Assembly (NCBI GenBank): GCA_023014335.1
Contig: JAECYW010000008.1
Coordinates: 496,001 to 560,000, forward strand
From: Galerina marginata
Lineage: Eukaryota; Basidiomycota; Agaricomycetes; Agaricales; Galerinaceae
Direction of reading: 5' to 3'
Length of the DNA stretch: 64,000 nt
Under the pieces are notes generated by a model. It ran no database searches. It was not told the DNA's origin and worked only from the letters and a program-made list of their open reading frames with translations. Each line of letters starts with the position of its first letter. Positions within the stretch are counted from its first letter, which is position 1. A program made the translations under genes and the position numbers. This document shows, piece after piece, positions 45,439 through 56,017 of the stretch.

Positions 45439-48290
45439 CAGGCTGCAGCAATGTCCGATGCTGCAGCCTGTGATCCACCCCGTACTCCCAACCGTCATCT
45501 CGCGTGCATCGCAACCCACGTGTGACGTGGACTGCGGGCTGGGAGACGTCGCCAGGTGGGGCAGTGAGGGGGTGAGGGGGAAAGGGATCCAATGGGCCGA
45601 CGAACGTGAACGCCGTCGCGTTCGCGTTCGTTCTTCTCTTGGCCGCTGTAAGTCAGGCGAACGGCAAATGGGCGCGGTACGAGAGGGGCGGAGGGGCAGC
45701 CAACGAGCGACGGCGTCGGTGACAAGCGCGGGGAAGATGTGAAGGGTGGTTCGAGAGGTCTGTTGCCTCCACGCCACGCCACGCCGTCCTTACCACCCAA
45801 GCAGAGCAGCAGCAGTCTTGCTGTTGCTGCTGCTGCCGACCCCCTGAGCATTCGTGTCGTAGAAACAGCAGCGGTCGTGCTGCTGCTGCTCTGCTGGCCG
45901 CGGGTGCTTTGTGGGGACGAAAAGCGGAGACGGTATTGGGAGGTGGTAGCGTGGGTGGTGGCGTGGGTGGGGTCGGTATCGGCGTAGGTAGTGGCAGTGA
46001 GTCCGGAACTAGCCTATCGCGGGTCGAATGAGTAGTGGGCGAGGGGCGTAGCGGAGTAGGAAGAAAAGCAAGACGAGTCGAAATACGACTCGTCTCGCGA
46101 CGTACCGGGCGGGTCTCCCTCTCCAGGGTCTCCCCTCGTCATCTGTCCCCCGGTTTCCACCCGAAGTCGTTGGATCGTCGGCCCACAGCCCTCGACGTGA
46201 GGGGGGGCTCGCGACGCGCGGCACGCCGTTGTTCGTACAGTAAAATACCTGTTGAGAGTAGAAAATAAGTAATATAGCAATAACATTTCGTAATATGACT
46301 TACCGAACAATTTCTTGAGATCTTGAGGGACGGGATGGGCCGGGGGGAAGAGAAGGGAGCGTGGTGATGGTGGTGGAGAACAAGGATCAACGAGCGTTGA
46401 TGGCTGTTGATGTGACGTCGGGCGTTTCGGCGAGCGATATGATTGGCTACCTAAACGGGCCGACCAATCCGCCAAGGACTCATCACCCTCAAGGGCGTCT
46501 CGGACGGCGTCAACGCGAACAGTAACGTTGAAATTAATACGAAAGTAAATTTAGAATAAACATACCTACCTTACTGAGTCTATTCGGTATTTTTTTCAAG
46601 CCTCTAGTGGTATGAAACGATGAAACGTCTTCGTACCCCCGAGCGTGGTGATCATCGCCTCAACAGCGAGCTTAATACGGGGTATTTGCATGCTTGAAGC
46701 TTTCATAATCTCGAATAAAAAGGTCCAGGGTACTAAGTAAACTATTTTAACTATTCTCAGATACTTTACTGGGCTGAAATTGATCTTGAATGCCCCCAAT
46801 ATCTTGTTGGTAGCTTCATTTGCACGAATGCTCTTTGAATTCATTATCACTTTCATGGATTCCTTACTCACTTCGTTTGCATGATAGGAATTCTAAATAT
46901 TTATTCATTTAATAGCTATAATACATCTCTAAAGTACTTTCCAAACTCATACTTATGATACTTTGGCCCTGGGATATGCTGTGGAGACTGCGAGGACGTT
47001 GAAGACGTCGACGAAGAATCAACATTTCTCCGGCCCGCCATGCCGAGAGCAGATCAACCACGTTGATTGTGGTTGATCTTCGCTCTCACCACCACCACCA
47101 CTCCCTACTCACCTTTCCCGCCCTCCAGGACTTCAAAAGATTGTTGGTAAGTGTTTCGTTTATGTTTAATATCTTCTTCTGACCTTGATTTCAATAGGTA
47201 CTCGAACTACGCCAACGAAAACTTAACGGCGTCGTGTGCCCCTCGCCTCAGTGCATGTGGGCCGGCGCTCTCTTGTAGAGGTTGGGTGGAAGCGCGAGGG
47301 AATAGGGAGAGGGGGAGGGAGAAGCACGACCGCTTCCAACAACCGACATCCACCGCCGCCATCCAAGACCACCAACCTGGCCCATCCGTTGCGCTGTCCA
47401 ACGCCACCTGGGCCGCAGCGCCTGCACATCCCCCTCTGCCTAGCCCGACCCCGTTCGTTACACATTACATCGACGACTGGGTCTTGTACCTGGACCCGCA
47501 CCCGCACCCGCACGTCCTCACGACCCTACTCCATTGTCCAAGGTGCGGAGCTGCCAGCGTCGAACACTCGAGCCCGGGAGTTCCGCTGTTCGCTCGCATC
47601 ACCCCGCCACCGTGCTTGAATCCCACTCCCCCCTGCACCCATCTTCCCTCATGGCCACTACGAGCGCCGTCGAGACGAAAGCCGAGGCACCGAGACGAAG
47701 AACAACGTGGCCGGCAGCAGTAACCTCAACGAGGGCGGTAGCAGCTGCTGCTGCGAGCCCGAGCCCCCGCGAACAGCGACGACGACATCGGCCACTACTG
47801 GACTAGGGCGACGGGAAGCGAGGACGACAGGCGGCGAAGACGAAAGGAGGCGAGGACGATGGAAGACGAGGACGGCGGAGGGGCGAGGACGGCGGGGGTG
47901 GTGAGGATGCGGCCAAGTCGGGCGACCGCTAGAGTGTCGGCAGCAGCAGTGTGTACCTGCTGCTGCTTGAGCACCTTGGGACGATGGTGACGAGGGAATA
48001 TTGGCGGCGGCTGTTGCTGCTGGTAAACACTCGTCATCCAAGACCTTCGCCAAGGCTGAGAGGATCGAGTAGATCGATCCTTTCGATCCTCTTTATTGGC
48101 CACGACACAGGAACGGGATAAAGAGACGACGAACCCCAACGCAGTCGGCGTTCGTCGTCTTCTATTCTTGCCCGCTCGCCGTCGCTGCCTGCCACTCAGG
48201 CTATCCGCCCAGCTCGAATCTGTAGAGATGGAGTGCTGGAGCGCATACCCAACCCGGAGGTTCGCGTTCGAGATCTCGAACGCGAACCTC
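45439..48290. repeat. Array of sequence-diverse hairpins in element 2
   Basis: Perfect or near-perfect hairpins occur at 45439-45470 (12-base arms, CAGGCTGCAGCA, 8-base loop), 45602-45629, 46071-46095 (AGACGAGTCG), 46386-46401, 47051-47079 (AGATCAACCAC), 47941-47965 (CAGCAGCAG), 48060-48091 (GAGGATCGA), 48124-48160 (AGACGACGAAC) and 48257-48290 (a perfect 34-base palindrome). Arms fall into recurring types shared with element 1: GACGAAC-, GACGAGTC-, GATCAAC- and AGCAGCAG-based. Open frames crossing them are low-complexity and not credible genes. Confidence 0.7.
46084..46140 (-). repeat. Segment shared between elements 1 and 2
   Basis: Reads in reverse complement as GGGAGACCCTGGAGAGGGAG, followed by ACCCGCCCGGTACGTCGCGA, and then the GACGAGTC hairpin. 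It matches 36961-37010 of element 1 with only single-base differences. Confidence 0.8.
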
Positions 48291-48529
48291 TTTTATTTAA
48301 AGAGCTACTTCCATGTAGATTGAAGAATTTATGTGAATATATTGTCTTTTATTCCACAAGATGTGTGATTAGGCGCCAAGGCAGCACCTGTAGTGGGTAT
48401 TAGACCAACTGAACCCTTAGAGGTTATGGAGACTTTCCAGAACCTTTTCCCTAATGAAATTGATATCATTAGAATCAGAATTGCTAGTAGAATACATCTG
48501 TCTGTACAACACTGGAGGGAGCACTACAC

Positions 48530-49251
48530 TGAGCGCAATCTACAGGGAAAACGGTGCGCATTTGCAAGAAATCTATTTATAACCCTCGTCCAATGGCGCC
48601 CGCAAGTATTACCCATCGGTTGAGCCCATCCAGGGAGTTTTTTAGAACAAATTTTATATCGTTCGGTTTGTATTTACAAGTACTTTTTAACTATGTATTA
48701 ATACACGAGGGGAGGGAAAACATGCAGGCAATATTGCACGAAAACTGACCTGATCTATTTTTATCGCGGCGGCAACAGCAGCCGAAAAGGCGCATCCGAA
48801 AATGGAATTAGGACCCCGGCGGGACTTCTGGCATCCATTACATTCTTTTTACGCCCCATCCCGCCCCCCCGACGGGGTGACCAACATCCCAGATGGAATG
48901 TGGGTACCTAAATACACCCCCTGGCGCTTTTTCCGCCCCGAAAACCGCCCCCAATGACGAGCAGCAGCCAAATTTAATGCCCATCAATATTTGAAGACCC
49001 TGTATAATTTATTCCCGCGCCTAAAGGCGCCCTGGAGCGCCCAAACGATGAGCAGCACCCATTATACAGTGCCCGACATCATGGGGAGCATTGTTTACAT
49101 GTATTTACTATGCCCCGCACCCTAGAGCGCCCATATACATATCCCCAGCACCCCCAACCACTATAGAGGAGCATAATACGTGGGGACTGCCTTTAGGCAG
49201 TAGTGGCCAAACCTGGTCTGGATGTATAACATGCCTCTGGAATATTGCAGT
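48530..49251 (-). repeat. Right terminal inverted repeat of element 2
   Basis: Reverse-complement partner of the left repeat (43566-44945 minus the MITE). The outer end is TATTGCAGT. Confidence 0.72.
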
Positions 49252-49423
49252 GTATCATGTATAAATATAGCCTACAAGGCTGCATCTCGACTACATAGAG
49301 AATTCGTCGAAGGTGGAGAGTCATTTCAGCAACGCTGTGCGTCGGCACGTAGTCGACGGCGCGGCCTTCATACGCGAACAACTGCAGGAGTCCATTGATG
49401 ATTTCGACTTCGATGGGGGTCAT
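49252..49423 (-). pseudogene. Truncated small antisense ORF at the border of element 2
   Basis: ATG 49423 opens a frame (MTPIEVEIINGLLQLFAYEG..., then LHLRRILYVVEM) that runs into the inverted repeat of element 2 at 49251. The original C-terminus was therefore displaced or lost by the insertion. It is oriented like the other small ORFs antisense to the retroelement and may be a fourth member of that set, although clear similarity was not established. Confidence 0.4.
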
Positions 49424-50025
49424 TGTGAACTGGGGTGATTCTGGATACTTGGGACATTTCCCTAGCCCTTTTATACCTCACGATCGACCAGGAGGTCGAA
49501 ATTTTCAAAGTGTGGACGAGGTGTGAGGATGCCAAGGGGTACGCAAAAAAATTTTCAAGGATATCATGTTGTATTTTTCGTTTAAGACCTCCTCTGGCCC
49601 TCCCCCCCTCCCCCTCCTGCCTAATTAGGACGGAATTACATAAGAATTTTGCCTAATTAAGGAAGATTTTGATTCTCCGAAAGTCCGCAGGCGTCAGTAA
49701 CTGAAAAAGAATTGCATATTAGCCACAATTCTCTATCGCTTTAAGTGAAATTTAAAGTAGTAATCAATACCAATTGATTACTATTGATTGTTAATAGCCT
49801 CTTAGGGGGTTATTTGCATGTAATTTCTGGTTATTTTAGCCAGGCAAAGCTCGGAAAATGACTGAAGACCAATTTTCACTTAGGCCGGCTACAAAGACGT
49901 TGAAAAATATCTATTGCAGCGAGTATCTGAACCTATCTGCGGTAAAAGATTTTTTTTGTTTAAGAACCCTCTGCCCCCCCCCTCCCCCCCTACATAGTGT
50001 TTCGGAATTTGCCGCTGCGTACCCC
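49424..50025. other. Retroelement sequence before the 3' LTR
   Basis: AT-rich with two pyrimidine tracts, CCTCCCCCCCTCCCCCTCC near 49598 and a C8/C7 tract near 49975. A canonical plus-strand polypurine tract directly before the LTR is not seen. Confidence 0.4.
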
Positions 50026-51327
50026 TTGGAGGATGCCCAACGGGCCTCCCATCAGTAATAATAATAATCACGATTTCACCATCAAACGTGTGTGTTCGCC
50101 TAGAGATCGGTTAACGGCAAGAATATCCGAAGAACCCAAGGAAATATATTCAAGACAAATAATAAAACAGGAAATACTGACGAAATACGAACATACGAAC
50201 AAAGAAAGAACTGGACAGCAGAACAAAGTCCAAGAAGCGGAAGAAACGAAAGCAACACCGAGACTGGGTTACACACGACAGAAGAAAGGATCCAGCAGAA
50301 GACCAGGAACCTAAAAGACGACATAGCAACGCAGAAACGCAGAATAAGAATCAGAAGTCCAGAAAGCAGAAACACAACGACGATCGTAGCAAAAAGAAAG
50401 AAGCAGAGATTCAGAGGGCTCGGTGCCGGAAAGAGAACGCAGCCAAGACGGACGGAACAAAGATATCGGATTGATAAGACACGAAGATGGCCCGAGAGCC
50501 AGATGAACGAGGAAACAGAATATTAGAGAAGCAATGACAACGAGGAAGGAAATCCCAGAAGAAGCGCCGATCAGGAACGGCCGTGAGGGACAGCACAGCT
50601 CGAAGATTGATAACGGACTTAGCTTCGAGGATCCGCATGGGCGCGATCAGTCGAGTCCTAGATGATTCGGAACCGACAGACGGAGGCTTGGCAACCCAGT
50701 CAATGTTTCTCAAAAGTCACGGCGGCCGTCTTCGTCATTAAGAAGGATATATTTAGATCAATACAACGCGATCAGGAAGCTCACCGAGAGTCGATTGCAT
50801 TGATGACTTCATCAAGACATCAAGCTTCGAACAGGCGCCAAGACCCTGCGAGGAACCTGCCGCGGCACTTCAAACGTATAATTAACTAGGAAACGAGTTC
50901 CTGGCGAGGTCCGCGTTAGGCAGAAATGGGAAAGCAGCTGAAAGAAGAGAGGAGAATGGAAGTTGGGAGTCGGGTGGCAAGGTACGCAAAGTTTATGGGA
51001 AACACAAGGAAAGGTGGGGGGGCAAACGAGGAAGAGAGATTAGGAGGGGGGGGGAATTTAGGTATAAAGAGGGAGGGGAACTGGCTTGGAGTTCCCCAGT
51101 TCAATACGGGTTTTCAGCTACTTAAATCACTCTTAAATCAATAGAATATTGATTTACTATCTACTCTTGACTTCCCTCTGGTTCATACGAACTCCTTGAA
51201 GTGTTATCCGCCCGCACACTTCAAGCGCGCGCCTCCATCATTGTACGAAGCGCCGCGGAACGACTAACTACTGATATCCATTCTTGGCGAATTTTTATCT
51301 CGCTACCCGCCGACTTGAAATCTCACA
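50026..51327 (+). repeat. 3' LTR
   Basis: About 1302 bases, near-identical to 29197-30485. The start is TTGGAGGATGCCC rather than TGTGAGG, so its first bases may be altered. It ends CTCACA followed by TCAT, matching the TCAT before the 5' LTR. The TATA-like TATAAAGAGGGAGG is retained near 51062. Confidence 0.85.
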
Positions 51328-52241
51328 TCATAGAAGGCGATGACCATGATGAAGGTCAACGAGAAAGGAATCGGCGGCGGAAAGATGGAATATAGGGCGA
51401 GGAATTATAAATATGTAGCATAAGAGGAAAGCTCAAGCCAGAAATACACTGTGAGGGTTCCCCTCTGTCTACGCCCGAAAACCCCAATATTACGTCTGGT
51501 ATCAAACCGCATGGTTCGTAAATTCTTATTTCATATATCTTTCCATTTTCGTATGCGTTCACGATGCGCCACATCGTCGCTCATTTCTGAAACATTTCCC
51601 TCGTTTGATGACCGACTTTTCCCTTCCTACCACCCATTTCCAAGGTATCTTCCTCCCATTTCTTCATTCCACTGACTAAATGTCTGCTTTTCTCTTTGTT
51701 TCATTAAATTTCTATTTCCCCATTTCGATCTCTACGTAGTTTTCTACGATAGAAACGTCGCTTGGCATCGTTCTGGATCGCTCCCCATCGTATCGCCCTC
51801 ATTTCTCGCATCGAAATACGTTTATTATCAATTTATCTACTGACTATCACCCACCTTCCTTAGGATCCCCTCGAACCACCACGCAAACGGAGTTTGCGCC
51901 CCGCTTCATTTCCACGAAGCATTTCGAACTCACGCACTCACGTGCATCTTCAACACTTCCCCTCCTAGACGGCAACGCCAAAATGTTGGCGAGGTGTGGT
52001 CTTATTGCTACACATTTCCCTAAGAGATGAAATACGAGCAGGGTATGAGGAGGCAACCCAGTCAACCCAGTCACACAAACGCGCTAGCTATTTTTAGGAT
52101 GAAGGGCATGCGCCAAATTGGAATCGTCACTCTTTCGGTGTGACATTGTGACCCGACACGTTTGACCCAGCGGGCATCGTTGTTCGTTTGATCTTGATTT
52201 GATCGCACCACGTTATAGTTAGCACAGACCTGCGCCTCTCC
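51328..52241. other. Intergenic region
   Basis: 3' flank of the retroelement and promoter side of the BTB gene at 52242. Pyrimidine-rich around 51580-51720. No gene recognised. Confidence 0.4.
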
Positions 52242-53319
52242 ATGTCCACCCCGGCCCCAAGCCATTTCCCTTCAGCCACGAAAAGGAAACGATCCGAGTC
52301 AGCCATTGAGCCATTGAGGAGCTCAAGCTTTTGGTTCAACGACGGCAACATCGTCATCCAAGCCCAAAACACTCAGTTTCGAGTTTACAAAGGCATTCTC
52401 GCGCGCCATTCTAAGGTTTTCTGCGACATGTTCGACTTATCGCAGCCAGATAGCGAACCGATGGTGGAGGGTTGCGCGCTTGTTCATGTCAGCGACGCTC
52501 CGCAAGACTGGGAAAATATCTTCAATATCCTCTATGATAACGATATGTAAGCTTCGCTACTTACCTTCTTTACGTGCTACTGACTCGGGATTTTGGGTAG
52601 GACTCATAACTCAATCGAGGTTTTTGCCTTGACAACGCTTTCGTCCATGCTTCGCTTAGGACGAAAATACGACTTCGACAAGTTGTACACCACAGCTCTC
52701 CAACGGATCAAAAGCGAAGTTCCGGATACCTTTGGACAATGGGATGCTCTATTTTCACCTCGAAAGACGAGCCCTATAGATGGGCATGAAATTGAGCTTC
52801 TCAATGTCCTTGTAGAAATGGAACTCCTGTTGCTCCTCCCCGTGGTGTATTTCATTTGTTTCAAAAAACTCACCTTGGTAAAATTTATGTGTTTTTCATG
52901 TCTCGTTGACTAACACACCTTCATTTTTTCTCCAGGAAGATATCTTCCAAGGAACAACCCAAGAAGACGGGAATGTCGCGCGCCTTTCGCCTGATTCAAT
53001 CAAAATCCTGGTACTCGGGCGAGAAAAAATAAGCCGTATGATAGTTACTGAAAATTTTGCCTGGGTGAGGCGCTACCAACCGGGTCACAATCTTCATTGT
53101 ATCAATCCAGCCAAGTGCGATAGGGAGGTATTGAACCTACTAAAAGCATTGTCTGAGTTTAGCCCTGGTCCAGGGGATGCACCTCAATACCTCCGCCACG
53201 ACCTCTTCTGCCCACATTGCTTCAAAGACATGCTGGAGACCGACAAGGCTGCTCGTCAAAAGATGTGGGAAAACCTCCCAATTTATTTTGGTCTTCCAGC
53301 ATGGAACGATCTTCAGTAG
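52242..53319 (+). CDS. BTB/POZ domain protein
   Basis: Three exons, 52242-52546, 52601-52877 and 52936-53319, give 321 residues. The start MSTPAPSHFPSATKRKRSES includes a basic KRKR cluster, possibly nuclear. The BTB core reads FWFNDGNIVIQAQNTQFRVYKG, DMFDLSQP and VEGCALVHVSDAPQDW...ILYDND. Exon 2 has SMLRLGRKYDFDKLYTTALQR and LLPVVYFICF. Exon 3 ends with the cysteine module HCINPAKC...LFCPHCFKDM and then MWENLPIYFGLPAWNDL. The exon phases equal those of the tandem copies on the left arm. The gene is tail-to-tail with the BTB gene at 53830-54990. Confidence 0.9.
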
Positions 53320-53829
53320 GCTTTATGTATTTCATACCCAATAATTATCTACCAGGTGTTTGTGCTGGGGCAGCCATGCCGAATTTGCAAGGAAGAACTT
53401 CAAGTTACACGTCATCGTGCTCTTATACACATGAAACTGGTTTTTTGAGCTGGAAACCGCCGTAGCCCTAAGTATTTAGGAAATACCAGCATGAATGGGA
53501 CGTCGACCAGTATCTTATTAGTTGTCTTAGAGCTTTTTGTAATGTTCCACGCTCCGTGTAACAATAGCTTGATCGACGCTCTGCACTGGAAAGCCAACCT
53601 CTTCCTGCATCCAGTCTTCAAGTTGTACCTGTTCATGCAGACTGCTTTAAGGCTGTCTACGCGGGAGGAAATCCTCAATTGCGTGTCGACGACGACAGGA
53701 AGAGGCTAGGAGCGTCGATCAAACCTTTACGGGGTTTGGTCGTTCCTCGGTAAAAAGAGGATTCGGAAATGTTATGGATCCCCAGGAAATATAGAACGGT
53801 GGATTATATTCGAAAATGGCAGAGTAATT
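53320..53829. other. Convergent intergenic region between two BTB genes
   Basis: About 510 bases, no gene recognised. Confidence 0.4.
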
Positions 53830-54990
53830 CTAGCGTAGATCCTTCCAAGCAGGAAGACCGAAATAACTCGGTAGCTCATCCCATATCTTTTGTCGCCCAG
53901 TGTCAGAAGCAGCCTTCAGCTCCACAAAACATTTTTGGCAGAAAATCTGCGAAAAAAAGACGTCAAACAACTGGAACGCGCTGTCCCCAGTAAACGAGAG
54001 CAGGTCTTTCATTATCTGCACGGCGGCTCTTTCGCACAGGACAGGATTCTTACACCCCGGTCGGGGAAAACCAGGCGTGTACATCGTCACCCAACCGAAC
54101 CGGTGCTTGATCACGGCCAGCCGTAGAGTTTCTTTCCCGCGAAGCACGGCCTCTATTGCGCCCATGGGGAGACGAGCGGCTTCGCCATCCTCACGGGTGA
54201 TCGGTTGGAAAATAGTTTCCTGGAAAATGGGGGGTTAAATGACATTTTGGGGAACGCCCGCTTGATAGGTATTGGGCCGAGGCTAGAGGACGACACATAC
54301 CACGCTAAGCCACGCGCACCAAAAGTAAGCCAAAGGTAGCAACCTCCGAACATCCAAGTTAAGCAGGATATCGAGAAGGTCAGCCGCCTGTCCTCCAATC
54401 CGATTCTGGCCTCTAGTACTAGTACTGTTCGGAAACGTTTCGTCCCACTGAGCAAGGGATTCGGGTAACTCGAGCTTGATGCGTTCGAGTGCCGCATCGT
54501 ACACCTTTTTGATGTCGTATTTCTTTCCGAGGCGGAGCATTGACGAGAGGAGAGGCAGGGGCAACACAGTCGGGGATTTGTATGACCTAACACGAAAACA
54601 TCATTTCAGCGAGTCAGACAACGGGGGAGCTCGTAACTTCCTCGTTGGCAATAAAGAGCCAGGAGTCACTCACACATCAGAATCGTATAGAATCGCGAAC
54701 ACCCGTATCCAATCCTTCTCAGAGTCATCGAGGTGCACAACCGAACAGCCTTCCACCAAATCCTCACCCAGGGGGCGCGGCAACGCCAATTTTTCGCGGA
54801 AAAACTTGGAGTTACGCGTCATAATGCCTTTATACACGCGAAATTGTGTGTTTTGAGCCTGGAAGATGATGTTTCCGTCTTCAAACCAAAATCTGGGGCT
54901 CTTCACGATAACTGCGTGGTCATTTTCTTCGGGGGTGGTACGCTTGCGCTTTCCGTTCGGAGGTGTGGAGGTCTGATCGATGAGAGTCAT
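53830..54990 (-). CDS. BTB/POZ domain protein
   Basis: Three exons, 54990-54674, 54586-54301 and 54219-53830, give 330 residues. The N-terminus MTLIDQTSTPPNGKRKRTTP again has a KRKR cluster. The BTB core is FWFEDGNIIFQAQNTQFRVYKG and VEGCSVVHLDDSEKDW...ILYDSD. Exon 2 carries SMLRLGKKYDIKKVYDAALER; exon 3 has GCKNPVLCERA, then FCQKCFVELKAA, and the end WDELPSYFGLPAWKDL. The cysteine spacing (C-x4-C ... C-x2-C) is shared by all family members here, supporting a conserved metal-binding or structural module. The pseudogene at 22985-23440 is closest to this gene. Confidence 0.9.
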
Positions 54991-56017
54991 GTTCTGTGTG
55001 CTTTGCCTGACGGTTACGGATGTTGAGAGTTGGGTGAAAAAAGGTTTGAACTCGCCACTCGCGTCAGGTCACATCTAGTCACACTTGTTTAGGGGCCCAA
55101 TATTTCTAATGGGGATGTTGTGAACACCGCTACTCTACCTTCGACATCGTCGATCGCATTAGATCTTCACATCTCAATCTTTGTTACCCGCCTATGTACA
55201 CAAAGTCATTCCACCGATCCCAAACTGCAATGTGAATGTTCTCACACCACCATTCTGTCTATGATCTATCTCATCCTCGTTGTCCTCATAGTATTTCCTC
55301 CCAGCAAACTGTTGAGGGGTAATACTGAATGTCGGGTTTCCTCCGCATCCTCAAAAAAAGCAAGCTTTTTAGAGCGCAATGAGACTCAAGCTGTAAGACG
55401 CGTCGAGCAAGTAAGTAATTAATAGGCGGTCGATGAGTCGTGGTGCGAGAACTGAATTACTCACTAGCATCCGTGTACCACACAGTGCATAGCCACTGAT
55501 TCAACTCTGGGCAGCTAATACTAGGCTAGGCAGATCAAAATGGGGAAGCCTTGAACTTGACGGAAACCAAGATTATAGGCAGGATCAGTACAGTATTTAT
55601 TTATACTTTTCTAAACATTTACTAATTCTCCAAGCTATCTGACAGGACGAGTGGCAGATGGCGTCTATTCGAAACCGTCAAGCCTCCACCTCAAGTGGAA
55701 ATGTAGTTGCAACACAAACTGAGTGTTGACCTCGTGTTCACAGGCACAAAAACTAAGTGCCGATGGCGGACGACATTCATACATCCCAATTAAGATTAGC
55801 GCCGTGGACCGCGGTTATTTCGCTGGATTGGCGTTGTCCGTATGACGCCGTCATCTTAGTCTCTCTACACCGAGTCGAATGTCGTAAAAGCATATCGTAT
55901 AAAGGCAGGGGACTGCAGCTTAACGACCTTTCTCCTTCTCCGAGTCCCATGCAATTCGTCATCTGCTCTTCACCCCTCCCATTCCGACCTCTCATCTAGC
56001 AGCTAATAAATTCCCTA
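54991..56017. other. Divergent intergenic region
   Basis: Likely promoter region for the BTB gene (minus) and the transmembrane protein gene (plus). TTCTCCTTCTCCGAGTCCC pyrimidine-rich sequence lies about 90 bases before ATG 56018. No gene recognised. Confidence 0.4.

Larger units (their letters stand above)
43566..49251. mobile_element. Non-autonomous DNA element 2 with long terminal inverted repeats
   Basis: Ends are inverted repeats of about 700 bases, starting ACTGCAATA. Matching landmarks are ATGTTATACATCC, GGTTTGGCCACTACTGCCTAAAGGCAGT and GCGCACCGTTTT on opposite strands. Without the 656-base MITE (plus TA) inside its left repeat, the element is 5,028 bases, almost the same size as element 1. 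Flanking 8-base sequences resemble each other (GTATCATA on the left, GTATCATG on the right), so the target duplication is plausible but imperfect and the outer borders may be off by a few bases. The interior is GC-rich and full of hairpins, with no recognisable transposase. Confidence 0.72.
29197..51327 (+). mobile_element. Ty3/gypsy-type LTR retroelement with nested DNA elements
   Basis: The two LTR copies (29197-30485 and 50026-51327) lie in the same orientation. The outer ends are TGTGAG...CTCACA, and TCAT flanks both sides. Inside, in the usual gypsy order, are a primer-binding site, gag with zinc knuckle, aspartic protease, RT, RNase H and integrase, followed by a non-coding/antisense-ORF region. 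Two DNA elements of about 5 kb interrupt it at 33659-38708 and 43566-49251. Removing them leaves about 11.4 kb, long for a fungal gypsy element because about 3.2 kb of extra sequence lies between integrase and the 3' LTR. Frameshifts in gag and pol and the RT interruption make it non-autonomous now. The claim that both LTRs belong to one insertion rests mainly on the matching TCAT and terminal inverted ends. Confidence 0.8.

Noticed and set aside
45391..46475. Overlapping GC-rich frames in element 2
   Set aside because: Open on both strands at once, low-complexity, and crossing hairpins. They share a short segment with element 1, but as DNA homology rather than evident protein conservation.
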